Source: Reticulitermes lucifugus
Taxonomy: Eukaryota > Arthropoda > Insecta > Blattodea > Rhinotermitidae
Assembly: GCA_026260175.1 (NCBI GenBank)
Contig: JAKCWW010000164.1
Location: forward strand, 1-64,000
DNA: 64,000 nt
Reading direction: 5' to 3'
Below, piece after piece: positions 34,335 to 46,205 of this stretch; positions within the stretch are counted from its first letter, which is position 1; the number at the start of each line of letters is the position of its first letter. Both the position numbers and the translations under genes were made by a program. Under the pieces are notes generated by a model. It had not been told where the DNA came from. It saw nothing but the letters and a program-made list of their open reading frames with translations, and made no database searches.

Positions 34335-34393
34335 CTGGAATTTCACAATTAATGTGATTGAATTGTACATTTTGTCGGACTGTGAATATAAAG

Positions 34394-37300
34394 TTAAAAT
34401 GTACGGTATGAATAATATTAAGTTTATATTTATCTTAATCTTATGCCTATTGTTAGTTACCAAAATCTTATATTTTATTCTTCTACTACTCTATCATCGC
34501 CACCATACCTCACTTCACCTTTATCGTGCACATATTATTCAACGCTAAGCCTGTATCTTTCCATGTAGTATCACTTTCACGACCTCCTTTATGTTAAAAT
34601 TACGTCAAATTAGCCTATACTGAATTTTTCTAAGACATAATTTCCTCAAAAAAAAAAAAGATACACAACACGATTACTGCAGTGCACATGTCCAACGTCT
34701 TTCTTTGCAGTTTGTTAAGCTTACTTCAAAGTGGGAATAAAGAAATGCAAGTTAGAGAAAGTATCACGTATTTAACTTCAACAAAATCATGTTACAAAAA
34801 AATCTTTGAAAGGGTTTATGAGATAAATTGAAAACCCACTTATGGCTTATGCAACCTAGGTTCTATTGTAATCAATATAGATGAAAATAGGAATTAATGG
34901 ACTGTTATTAGTGACGACCTCCAGAGTCAAAATTTACAACGCTTGGTCAAACCGTTTAGACGTTGATACTAGATCCCAGACAGATGCACACGCAGGCAGG
35001 CAGGCAGGGGGACTAACAGATGGACAGGTAGACAGATATGACATCCATATAAAGCATTCTTTTCTTTTTATTCCATAAAACACTTTAAAATTTTAGTTCC
35101 TACATTCCGGTAAACATATTTCACAGGCCAGAGCGTAAATGTTGTTGAGAAAACTTTTTCCGCGAGAATCATACGGGCAAACTTCAGAGTTGTCAGGCGT
35201 TCTTCACGAAGTAAGAAAAGGAAGTCTTTTGCGGACACCGCGTCCGTCTGTGACCTCGTCTCAGCGAACAAACCACTCAGCCGATCTTCGTGAAATGCAG
35301 ACAAAAAGTCGCAAAGCAAGCACGAATCCCATTAAAAGCGGTTCAGTGACTGTCACACTTTACAAAAGGGTGAAATTAATTTCTACGTGTATTTTCTATA
35401 CATTTTGACTGATATGAGGGAAATTTGGTACAGTGGAACGCCGTATAAAGTCACTTAGTAAATGCGAGTTCTGACAAAGTACACACAGTGACAGCCATAC
35501 TTTGCTTAAAGGAGGAAAAGGAAACCTTACCATAGTTTTTTATTTTTTGCTCAACTCAGATAATATCCTGCAGAGGAGATTTTCGAAAACGTTCATTTTG
35601 TTACTACAAGTTTTGAAAAGTCGGTTAGGTGAAAGCCATACTTTACTTTGGAGTGTCAGTGCATTTCTATCCGTAATTACTACGTTCATTTTCTGATCTG
35701 CGTGAAGTTCTGTGTCAAGGATCCGAAAATGACGCTATTGAGTATTGACGAGTTCCGCGAAAATCGGTTTAGGGCGTAGATGAAATCAAATTCTCGGGTG
35801 TTCTGTGAAACCGTAAGACATTTTGAGAGTAATGAACGCCTTAGTAAAGTCTGTGTACTAAGTCACAGAGTGAACCATTTGCAATTTTTTTTAAATTTGA
35901 GACTGCCGGTACCCAGAGTTACTGTTATATTTGTGGTTACTTGTCTAAGACTGACGTCTTGTGTTTGATACTTTGGGCATTATGTATCGCCCCTGGAACG
36001 GGTTTCAGACCAGATCTTCTTAGTGTCCCAACGGAGTATCATTGCTTATGTAATGTGTCACGTGAAGAAAAAAACAATGATAGTTCTGAAAAAGCGGAAA
36101 CAGTAATAGACTTCGAAATGCGGTTTCAAACATCTGGGAAAAGTACACCGCTAAAATATCAGCCAAAATATTGAATCTAATTAGAAACACAAAAAGCAGT
36201 TTGGTACTAGATGGTGAATAGCTGGCTAGCTTTCAACTCGCTCTACATTCATATAACTGAAGTGCACCGATCCTTGCAGTGTCCATCTACAGAACACGCT
36301 TTCGTTGGTCTCTGTCCTGAGCCATTCAGAGTCCCTTGCGTAGTTTGCAGTGCAATGTCATTCATTTCGTCTTGAATTCCTAGAACTGACTCGATTTACA
36401 ATTCTTTTGGCCAAATTCTGAGTTCCTCTTCACATGAGAAGGTAAGCAGGTAGCTGTGTTATATGTCAGATCCTACTACGTTCTGAGACTGGTTGAAAAC
36501 GTCGAAAAGAATGGAAAATGAGATTTTATTCAGCGGTCTACAGAAAACTTCTAAGTAGTCGCATCTGAAAACTTAAAAACATGAAAATTCAAGTCTTCTG
36601 TGATGATACAAAATGTAGATTTGTTGCCGACGTTTCGAAGAAACGTGGTGCCTTTAGATGCAGGGTCAAGGAATCTTGAACCTGAAGACAGAGGCATTAG
36701 GCTTCTTCAGTCGATAACTATTGGTCCGTCGCAGGGCAAGACATTTCAGAAAAAAACAGAAACACCTCTGTGACAGCTTCAAATCTTGCGCTCAGAAATA
36801 TGTTTTGTGGCCACATAATGGAAGCATAGGCCTATAGGGAATATTATAAAAATATTACCCTTATTTTATCCACTATTTTTACCACACTGCTTGCCGTAGA
36901 GAGGACGTCATCTCTGCATAACCACAAATGATTCCGCCCGACGACAAAGTGTACTCTTGGCATACAAAACTATAATTTTACCTGTTCATCTATATGGATC
37001 TGAAATTTGGTATTTCACCCTAAAGGAGAAGTAACTGATAATTAAGTTCTGAGGATTTATTGGTTTCATGGTTCGTTTAACGACGCTGTCAGTAGCTCAA
37101 ACTAAATAGCGTCGAATGGTATAATGATAAGTGAAAAATGAATTGGATGGCACGTGGAAAAAAAGTAATCGCGAAAAAATGTTGAAGTGCTATGTCCGCA
37201 TTTATCTACAGAGACTGAAGAAAACAATAAAAAGTCTAAGTTATGGTTGTCCGGTGTCTCGGGCGTAAAACCTCCAGAAAGCAAAACTGAAAGGCCATTT

Positions 37301-38589
37301 TTAAATTAAACTTTCTCTGTAAAGTGCTGAAGAGGATACTTTACGTAAGAGAATAAAAATAAAAAGAAAGAGAAAAACAAAGACAGGCTTGATACCTTTC
37401 TCATTTTACTACATATTATTTGGGTCAACGTATGAAACGAGGGTAACACGTCGGGCGAATGAGGAGTCTGAAAACCTGAAGGGAAGAAATAACTTGGGAA
37501 ACTAGGCGTTTTGAAGAGCAAAATGGCTCACAACAAAGAATAATGCGAAGTAGAAGAGTAGACTGTATGGGATTAAGCTACCGTTCAGTGGCAGACACTC
37601 GAGCTATAGAGAAGTGCTCAAATTTCTTTACCGCCTTAATGCATATCGTCTTCACAACAAAGATTTATATACGTTTGTTTATCAGAATAACTCAAATAGG
37701 GTTTATATTCATCAAAATACAAACTATACAAAAGACATTAAGATCAAGGCTTAGAAGTCTTTCAGGTTTTATCATTCTAACACATGGTGCCTTGTTTTAA
37801 TTATCAGTTCCACTTGGTCATTCAACACACCTTATTTAAAACAAAATCCTTAGTTTTTATTTCATGAGTCGTTTACTTGAATGTTCCTCAGCCACTCTTC
37901 CAATTAGTCATACTTCGATACAAAGATAATGAAGAAGATAATGTTCAGTGGAACTATTTAACAGCGTGTAGTGAGAGGTAACGAAATGAGAGGTCGTTAA
38001 CAATGGACATGGAAAAAAGAGGACGACGCTGATGACTCAATAAGAACCAAAGCAATGCCTAATAACAGCAAATTCTAAAGCTGCCTCTAGCAAATCAACC
38101 AGCAACATTACGAAGCAAAAATCCCCGTTAGAATATAATAATGCAGGATGACCTACATCAAATTTTACCTACAGCCAAATCCAACTATTGGATCAAGTTT
38201 ACACGATAAATGGTAAAGGACATATCCATCGCTTTCTATGTTTGTCTATTTTTTATTTACAGTAGGCCTAGGCCTCACATAAAGCCTTCTGCCTTAGTAC
38301 GGAAAAGACAGCCACCTGGAAACAAAACTTACAAAAATATTGTTACCAAACCCTCTTGACATATCGCATTATCCACTACATGCTAAAAACATTGAAATAT
38401 TTGAAAATATATGACAGAACAATAATCAAACAATTACACCGATTAAGTGCATCTGTTGTCCAACAAGTAAACCAATTCGACTTTGATTCGGCCACGTTAC
38501 ACAACCGTCAAAGTAGCTAACCTATCCGAAACGTGCGGGCCTCTCACTGCTGTCAAACGCCATGCGTAAATATAACACCTCCGAAGAGA
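34394..38589. other. AT-rich DNA, nothing recognised
   Basis: A short GCAGGCAGG run lies at about 34995-35010, and TAGGCCTA words lie at 36827 and 38263. A block near 36590-36720 resembles a diverged class II repeat (TCTTCTGTGATGAT, then an ACGTTTCGAAGAAACGT palindrome). No gene is recognisable. Confidence 0.4.
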
Positions 38590-38790
38590 ATAATTCAGCG
38601 GTAGTGCCTCTGACTTGTACTCGTAAGCATTGGTTTTGAACGTCGGGTGGGGAGCCGGTTGCCTACAGTAACGTTTTCTCGATTTTCTTCAGTCTCTCCA
38701 GTAGCACTTCAGGATAGTGCTTCCAGCCAGGATATGACCGTTTCTTTCGATATCTCCCCCGAGTCAATGATCGTGACATTCCCAAGTATC
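38590..38790 (+). repeat. SINE family E, best copy
   Basis: The head has AGCGGTAGTGCCTCTGACTT, GTACTCG and a GGTTTTGAACG B-box-like word. The body includes TTTTCTCGATTTTCTTCAG. Related heads are at 23949, 25745 and 52440. Confidence 0.65.
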
Positions 38791-38963
38791 GTTTGACGTT
38801 ACAGCATTTTGACGGTTAAACAGCCTTCTTGTCATTATGTCAAGAAGCATCACAGTGACAATTTATTTAGAACTTTCTACAGATATTTCACATTATTTAC
38901 AGCATTTCAGAAGAAGGAACAGGAAGTTTTACTAGTATACGTGAGTCTAGCATATCGTCATCA

Positions 38964-39132
38964 AGGTCTTCGCTCTTCCGGAATATTGGCAGTGTGTGCT
39001 GGTAGTGCGTTATCGATGTTTCGGGCAACCGTATCGCTATCATCTTTAAGGGGTCAAGCAGTCGAAGAAGAATCTTTTTGGACTGCTTGACCGTTGACGA
39101 TGCCGTGCAACATCCCGGAAGAGCGAAGACCT
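38964..39132. repeat. Inverted repeat with a class II motif inside
   Basis: AGGTCTTCGCTCTTCCGG (38964-38981) returns as its exact reverse complement at 39115-39132. An inner pair GGTCAAGCAGTC / GACTGCTTGACC lies at 39052 and 39081. On the minus strand TTAAAGATG...GCCCGAAACATCGAT is a worn hammerhead-like core. The inner word is shared with 33325-33460. Confidence 0.7.
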
Positions 39133-39892
39133 CAGCAGCACCGCGGCAGAAGCCTATAATCTCGTCATCAAGTTTTGTATGTCACACTCCAAAAATAATT
39201 GTCTTTTGGAAACAAAACATTTTGCAGGCCCCCACTTAATTTTTATCATTGCGCATTAAAAGCAGTTGGTTCAAAACTTAACTAAGGATATGGTATAGAA
39301 ACAGGGTCTATCATGCTATTTGAGCAAATACTTTAAACATCACGACATGATAAGCAATGTACGTATAACGTAATACTGTGACGCATTGGCCTAACCGTTT
39401 TACAGTAGAAACACAACAATGCATTCTGTGTGTGATGTTGTTGAGTTACATGTCATTGTCACATATACAAAAATACTACGTGTTGCACAACAAGCTTTCA
39501 TGTTAAATTTATCTCACTGGAAACAATGCAAATTATATCTACCAGTTTTCTTAAGAAATTGTATTCCACCTAATTTGCACTCTCTTCACACGTTACATAT
39601 AAATGCTGCACTGAAGCATAAGAATGATAGTGTGCTCACTGTCTTCTCTATGCGTAAAATTTAGCTAAACAGATTATAATGACATATGTATATATAAGTC
39701 TTTTCATAGTTCCTCAGTTTTTGTAAGGGTTGCAGTGTAACGTTTACGAGATCAGATGGAATTAATCAATTATGAAATAATACAAATGAAATATTATGAG
39801 TGTGTGTCTGTATCCTTGCCTTAGTTATTATCCGGCATGCAAAGCGCAAATTTCTACGCCATATTTTGTTGTCTTACATGACCTCTCTACCT
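39133..39892. other. AT-rich DNA, nothing recognised
   Basis: An 81-codon frame at 39419-39664 resembles no family. Confidence 0.4.
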
Positions 39893-40245
39893 GTACCATA
39901 TTTTTCCACATTAATTCATAAACGGCACGAATTTCGGAAAAGCATTATTGAAAATAAAATATGTGTATTGATTTTCTCTACAACTTTTGCCTGAAATATA
40001 TTTCATTCAAAGAAGAATTCAGCGAGGTATTATCATATATGTACGTAGCTCTTTATGTAAAGTACCCATTATTCTTGTCAGATTTTAATGAAACTTGAAT
40101 TTTCTAAACAGATTTTCGAAAAATACTCAAATATCAAATTTCATGAAAATCCGTCCAGTGGGAGCCGAGTTGTTCCATGAGGACAGACAGACATGACGAA
40201 GCTAATAGTTGCTTTTCGCAATTTTGCAAACGCGCCTAAAATTTA
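39893..40245 (+). repeat. Interspersed repeat R3, copy 2
   Basis: This is the best copy of the R3 repeat. It runs from TTTTTCCACATT to AATTTTGCAAACGCG and includes AAAATCCGTCCAGTGGGAGC and GACAGACAGACATGACGAAG. It aligns with 1100-1462 (reverse) and 62965-63322. Confidence 0.8.
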
Positions 40246-40397
40246 TCTTAAGGAACTACGTGTGACAATGAGGATTGGATTCATCGGGATCAAAATAAGG
40301 ATGAGTGGTACTGTCTTCATAACAAAGTGGTGGACTTCGGGTTGCATAATATACAGAAGAGGGGAGGGGGAATTCTTAACTGAGCTTTTGTTGTCGC

Positions 40398-40425
40398 CTG
40401 ATGATGGACTACTCTCCATGTTGAT
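40398..40425 (+). repeat. Decayed hammerhead-like core
   Basis: CTGATGA is followed by T, GGA, a loop, TCC and ATGTTG. The GAAAC box expected between TCC and ATGTTG is missing, so this looks like a copy with a small deletion. A weak TTCTGGG-like box and CTACTGGTAATTAGCTAC follow at 40540-40575, as in the class II repeat at 13051. Confidence 0.35.
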
Positions 40426-43261
40426 AAGTAGTAAAAATCTATACACCGTATCATTAAGACATCGTCATTTGAGCATCTGTGTGCAGGTTGACATCTTTAA
40501 AACGGAGAAAACTACGTAAATTATTGCAAATTCACGTCCTCTGGAGTGTAATACCTTGTCTACTGGTAATTAGCTACACACTTTCGCAAGATCGTAGTGC
40601 CTCCCTCTTCAATTCTCCACCGAAAGTCCGTAATCTGTCGACACGACACAGTTTTGAAGAACGTCTTCATTAACACAGCAGCAAGAACCTCAAATCTCGT
40701 TTAACTTTAGGCGCAAAGAGCTTATTTAATTGTTAATGTCCGCCCGCCCGTCCTGCTGCCAGTGCGCGCGCAACAAATCGACAACCACCGAAGAAATTGT
40801 TGTGAAATATTATATGGAGACAAATATTACAAACTATTGGACAGTCACTTTTACTTTCATTTCAACCACCAATTCACATGAAGACCCTCATGTGATTCTG
40901 CAAGCTTCAGGGCCAAAAAACGCTAATTATTTATCGGAGTGACACAAGCGTCTCGAACAGAGTTGCGGAAAACAATGGTAAATATTTTATGTCCGATAAA
41001 TGTGTTCAGGAATTTTTATGGCTTTCGAGATAATTAAACAAAGATTAGGCGTTCATTTCCAAAATTAATGACATACTAAAAATCAACCATATTCCTGCCA
41101 CGCAAAAATAAAATAAAATAAAATAAAATCTTGGTTGAGTTTATAATACGTTTAAAACACATTTGCTTCATATCTCAGCATAATGATATAAGACTGTGAG
41201 GCACGCATTACATTTTATATACTATTTACTCTTCGGCACTGAAATATTTACACTGACGGTTTATTGAATCAACATACAGTGACTTCTTTCCAGCTTAAAT
41301 AAGCAAAAATTAAGAGTGAGATTTCTTGCAATGCAACAGATGTTCGTATGAGTAGCGATCATCTCATAGCGATTTTGAAGGTGAAGAGTACGTCTCAATC
41401 CAAACGAATCTTCTTAATTGCGTTTGTAAAGCCCGTAAAGACGGACAATAATCCTGGATTATATTTAAAGATTAATTTCGTAACGCGCAGTAAACGCACG
41501 TCGTCTCTGTTATAAAAATGAGTCGGGTAATGCAATGTAGGAAAATAATCGCTGCTTGTTCTAAGATCCACACACAACATAAACTATAAATGGCCTCTGT
41601 GGGAAGAACGTAGAATTTCCTAATAATAAACCTGTGGTACATATGATAACCCCTAGGATTTAAAGGACTAAATAGCGCGATACTGGAAAATGAAGAATGA
41701 TGAATTGAAAGCTAATGTGAAGCAAAGCGTTGTGATCTGTTTTGAGGTACCATCTCAGAATTAGCTCTTAGGAAAAGACAGTGAATCACAAGGAAATCAG
41801 ATGTCTCTGTCTCCATACGTCTGCTGTGTTGTTTATAAACAAAATTTACATGAGAATTTCCTATTAAATATTAAAGACCCTTATTCCACTAGGATATATA
41901 TTGCCAATTGAAATAGAGCATAAAACTTTATAACCGCTTTTGTTTGACACAGTTCGAAACTATTGAAAACTTTTAGGATGAAACATTTCAAGTTACTGAA
42001 GTTGGCTGATTCAGTGGCTAATACGATATTCACGGAACAATAAACATATTTTTTGCTTTGTCTGACAATAATGTTTTCGCCATATGGGAACAAAACAGAC
42101 GGTTGCAATCACATTCAGTGCTATTTGTGAAATAAACAATCAAATACTTTACAACAAATGCTGTTCTCATAGCCATAAAAAAGTCTGACCTCGGGCACAG
42201 CATACTTTGAAGACATAACCAGGCAAATCGCTTAAGAATTCTTCCAGCAGTTGAACCAATCGCAAAGTGACACGAGTTGCTCCGCTGGAGTTCAAAGATT
42301 CTTCTTAGTAGAACCATCAATAAGCAGAATGTATCTTTATCGAAGGTCAAAATGCATACCACAGTTTCTAAAATACTTATCTTGCACTTCAAATTATTTT
42401 TGTTTTTGGTCTTCCTTTCTCTATGATCAACTCCATCGAACACAGACTTTCTTCAGATAGGTAGTAATCCCCCATTTAATTAAGAAATTAGTAAACTTTT
42501 TATGAGTCGAAAATTCATTACTGTGCTTATCAGGGTCCGTTAGAAAAGTTTAGCACGAAACAGATTAATTCCCTTCTATCATATTTATTTAAGGTCAATT
42601 TCAGCATTATTCTTCCACCGATGTCTAGGTCTTAGAAGTAGCGTCTTCCTTTCAGGTGTCCAAATGAGTCTCCTCTATGTGCAATACACGTCCCGCTCAT
42701 CTTTTCCTGCTTGATATTATCACGCTAATAGAATTTAGTAAGAAGCACAAAATGTGAAGCTCCTCATACGTAATTATCTCCATTCTTTTGGTATTGGCTC
42801 CATCTTCTCTAACATTCTCATTGTGTGTCCGTCCCTCAATGTGAGAGAACAAGAACAGCTTCCATGTATCAATACACAGTTATAATTATTTATTTTTAAT
42901 TTTTAGCCTTTTGTTTAGACGGAAAGACAAAGTACTCTGGACCCGAATAATGTGCAAACCCTTTACTCGAATTTCACCAATACACAAAATCTAGTCTTTT
43001 GTACATGTCACTACTACCCCAAGGCCTTGAATTACTTTCTTATGAATGAAATGTGGCAAATTCAAATTTTCAGCCACTTATGTGCGGTTGCCTGTTTTAT
43101 GTATGACGTATTTACAGTAGCTCACTGTAGGGCGATAAAGATCATGATCACAGTAAGTAACGATTTAAAGAGAATGTGCAAGGATGAAGTTGTGACCTAC
43201 TGTGAGGTACTATCCCAGTATATTGCCGACGGAACTGCGTAAAATCACGATAAATAGTAGG
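40426..43261. other. AT-rich DNA, nothing recognised
   Basis: An (AAAAT)n run lies at 41107-41129. The 137-codon minus-strand frame at 42030-42443 is the longest here, has no recognisable motif and is overlapped by other frames. Confidence 0.4.
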
Positions 43262-43310
43262 ATAGACGGTCTCCGGGTCGAGATTTAAACCCGGGACCTC
43301 CAGAATGCTA
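43262..43310 (-). repeat. tRNA-like SINE head fragment
   Basis: On the minus strand TGGCTAGCATTCTGGAGGTC is followed by CCGGGTTTAAATCTCGACCC, which looks like a tRNA anticodon arm and T-arm. No full tRNA fold is visible. Confidence 0.45.
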
Positions 43311-43439
43311 GCCATTTGGTTATTTGTTTAAATTCTACATGGGTTAGTTTCGGAGGCCATAGACATTCATGTGTCTCATTAAGTTTTTTTGTGGTGAAGG
43401 GCCCCGCAGCAGCTGCTATGGACGCACAGCAGCCTAGAG

Positions 43440-43652
43440 GCTGTGATGAAGATGATTATTTTTTTCGTTTTTCAGTGTAATGGAGCACCGGTGGAATCAA
43501 ACTGACAGGGGAAATCCGAAGTACTCGGGGAAAAACTTGTCCCAGTGCCACTTTGTCCACCACAAATCCCACATGGACTGAACCGGGATCGTACCTGGGC
43601 CTCCGCGGTGAGAGGCCGGCGACTAACCGCCAGAGCGATGGCACGGCCGTCT
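43440..43652 (-). mobile_element. SINE family B, reverse copy
   Basis: It is the reverse complement of 29107-29312 with the same boundaries: the A-rich ATCATC tail at the 43440 side and the GGCCGTGCCATCGCTCTGGC head at the 43652 side. Open frames across it are not genes. Confidence 0.85.
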
Positions 43653-43894
43653 CATTAAGTTACTCCAGCTTAGCTTATATTATCCCAAACAAATTACGTA
43701 CAGTACAAACACTTAGCAGACTGAAAATTGACATTTCAAAATAAAAGTTCATGCTTCTTAAGCTTGGAAACACCCTATTTGTGTAAAATATTTAATATAA
43801 ACATTCACAACTTTTAGTTTTACGAGTGATGCCTAACCATCTCGACGTCTCAGTACCACTGGAAACAGTTAAAGGTAAATTTGTGTCGTGCACG

Positions 43895-44075
43895 GCATGA
43901 AGGTGTAAGGGGGAGTGGAGGTATAGTCTCATAAATTCTTAACCTCGGCACTAGATGCGGGTAGGTGGTCAGCTTCAAGCCCCGGCTGCTTTACTCCCGG
44001 GGAAATCGTCCCGCCTATCTATTGAACAAGAGGCTGGTTGAGCCCCAGACCAGCAGCTCACCCAGACCTTCCAAA
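43895..44075 (-). repeat. SINE family D, body fragment
   Basis: On the minus strand it reads TGGGGCTCAACCAGCCTCTT, GTAAAGCAGCCGGGGCTTGA, CTGACCACCTACCCGCATCT, GTGCCGAGGTTAAGAA, the order of the family D body. Confidence 0.75.
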
Positions 44076-44276
44076 CAGAAGTAAGGCTTATGTTCTTGTA
44101 CTGGAGTGTGGCGCTACAAGGGACGAACAGAAGAGGAAACCTTGAGCTTTAGTATAGTAGCTTCTCGTTTTATGCCTCCCTTTGTCCCTCTTAAGCAATA
44201 TATTTAATCCTAGAAGTATGGTGGGTTAGTTTCCTATAAACCATTTTCTTAAAAATTATGTGTAGCAGACATTTTA

Positions 44277-44717
44277 TGCTTCTCGTCTACACATATATAG
44301 TAGTACTGATAGACTGTCCGAAGAACGTACACTATTTTATGCTTCTCGTTTACACATATATAGTAGTACTGATAGACTGTCCGAAGAACGTACACTATTT
44401 TTTGCTTCTCGTCTACACATATATAGTAGTATTGATAGACTGTCCGAAGAACGTACACTATTTTTTGCTTCTCGTCTACACATATGTGGTAGCACTGATA
44501 GACTGCCCGAAGAACGTACACTATTTTTTGCTTCTCGTCTACACATATATAGTAGTACTGATAGACTGTCCGAAGAACGTACACTATTTTATCCTTCTCG
44601 TCTACACATATATAGTAGTACTAATAGACTGTTCGAAGAACGTACACTATTTTATGCTTCTCGTCTACACATATATAGTAGTACTGATAGACTGTTCGAA
44701 GAACGTACACTATTCTC
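44277..44717. repeat. 63-bp minisatellite, seven copies
   Basis: Unit starts fall at 44277, 44340, 44403, 44466, 44529, 44592 and 44655, exactly 63 bases apart. The unit runs from TGCTTCTCGTCTACACATAT to GAAGAACGTACACTATTTT. Copies differ at only a few positions, so the array is young. Because 63 is a multiple of three and the unit lacks stops in several frames, long 21-residue-repeat frames appear on both strands (for example 44258-44824 plus and 44249-44584 minus). I take these as artefacts. Confidence 0.97.
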
Positions 44718-45484
44718 GACGTAGGATCGTCCTCTCCACCGACCTCACGGAAGGCCGAGTAATAAATGGAATGAACAAAGCAATAATTTTGATGTCGGTC
44801 AAATCATGTAGCCCGTATTACTGAAATACACGTAAGAACGTATATTCAGATATGTCGTTTGTGGGTTATTAAAAGACGCTGTCGATTATTAAAATAAAAT
44901 ATCGTCGGTGACGGGATAATGGGAAAATGCAAAATATACAGAAAACATTATTACATTTTGTAGCACAGGTTCTACTCGGCGACGATATGTGAAGATGATG
45001 TAGAACGAGTAGCTACATTTCATTCGTAATTTCTTCTGACGAGTTCGCCTGTTAAATGCACATTGCGTGAGTTTATAATCTTCTATTTTAGACCTAAATA
45101 TTTATTAAATTGGAATAAAAACTTTAATTAAAATCCAAAACTTAGGACACATGCATGTCGTGATAATTTTCGTAAATGAGTCGTGACAATCTCCGTACTT
45201 AGCCCTAAGCCTAAGACTCCCACGAACAAGCTACGCTGATATAACACCTACAAGAAGCTGTCTGACATTGCAGCAATGGATACTAAAGCCTGTTCCTGAC
45301 ACTCCACAGAATCTAAATATGCATGTTCCAATTCGCTTATACCACCTGCAACAAGACTGCAACATCACGCCATCTAGCGCGCTTCATAATCTTTCCTTAA
45401 GTCAAATACATTGTTGTGTTCAACAGCGCTGTAAATTGTGAAGATCATTTAGCATCTATAGTAGATTATTGAACTATGAATATC
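44718..45484. other. Unique DNA, nothing recognised
   Basis: I see no gene or repeat. Confidence 0.4.
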
Positions 45485-45620
45485 AAGCATTGTTGGAATA
45501 ATACTGGCAGGGGAGGTCTAAATGATAAGAGAAAATCTTCTCCCAGAGCGAATTTGTCCACCATAAATCCAACACGGAATGGTCTACGGTCTAATCCGGG
45601 CTTCCGAAGTCTCTTTACTG
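45485..45620 (-). repeat. SINE family B, old reverse copy
   Basis: CTGGCAGGGG, GAAAATCTTCTCCCAGAGCG, TTTGTCCACCATAAATCCAA and AATCCGGGCTTCCG match the reverse of family B with many substitutions. Confidence 0.7.
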
Positions 45621-46035
45621 AAGGAAGAAACAAATAGAAAAATTCTCGCAATCTTTTGAATGTGGAATTTCAAATGAAAGGAAAGATGATATTGGAACTG
45701 ATTCTTTGTTAAGTGAACTTATTTCACGTGACACGGATTAACCTGGTTAGGGGATGATATCACCTTTGTGCTTTTAACAGAGATGAAGCTATTAGGCCTA
45801 AAATAACATACGACAGGCGTGTAAACAGCCCGGGTGCCAAGCCGCCCGGGCGACCGAATTTTATACGGTAGCGCCTGACATTTGTGAGTCCTGAGTATGG
45901 AAATTGCGTCGTGTCGCCGCTCAGGCATCTAGAATTCGACAGTGGCCTTTAGATTTTTGGAAAATTTTGGTACTCCTGACATACGATGAGCTAAATTACC
46001 ATGCATTACTCACAAAAAATTACGTGATACACTGA
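45621..46035. other. Unique DNA with a GC-rich palindromic patch
   Basis: A GC-rich CCCGGGTGCCAAGCCGCCCGGG patch near 45828 can fold on itself. TAGGCCTA lies at 45793. I see no gene. Confidence 0.4.
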
Positions 46036-46205
46036 CAGTTAGTTAGTTAGTTAGTTTGTTGTTTGTTTGTTGTTGTTTGTTTGTTGTTTGTTGTTTGTTG
46101 TGTGTTGTTTGTTGTTTGTTGTTTGTTGGTTGTTGTTTGTTGTTTGTTGGTTGGTTGGCTGGATGGCGGATTGGTTGGTTGGTCTGTCAGTCAGTCGGTT
46201 AGTTA
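46036..46205. repeat. GTTT/GTT-rich simple repeat
   Basis: GTTA units give way to mixed TTGT and TTGTTTG units and then GGTT units over about 170 bases. The change of unit along the tract suggests successive slippage events. Confidence 0.9.

Larger units (their letters stand above)
34041..34393. mobile_element. 353-bp fold-back element carrying two hammerhead-like motifs
   Basis: Two arms of about 168 bases (34041-34209 and 34227-34393) are near-perfect reverse complements around a 17-base loop. Each arm carries one CTGAAGATGAACCC...GGGTTCGAAACATGT motif facing outward. The arms differ by scattered substitutions and small indels, more in the outer part of the motif. The open frames that share the peptide FEPLIWVHLQGLIT on the two sides are translations of the motif, not genes. 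No flanking target duplication is evident. Confidence 0.9.

Noticed and set aside
33880-34463. Two frames sharing the peptide FEPLIWVHLQGLIT
   Set aside because: They are translations of the two arms of the fold-back element, one on each strand.
44258-44824. Long open frame of hydrophobic 21-residue repeats, which could look like a multi-pass membrane protein
   Set aside because: It is the translation of the 63-bp minisatellite. The opposite strand is open as well, and no start context, intron or non-repeat domain supports a gene.
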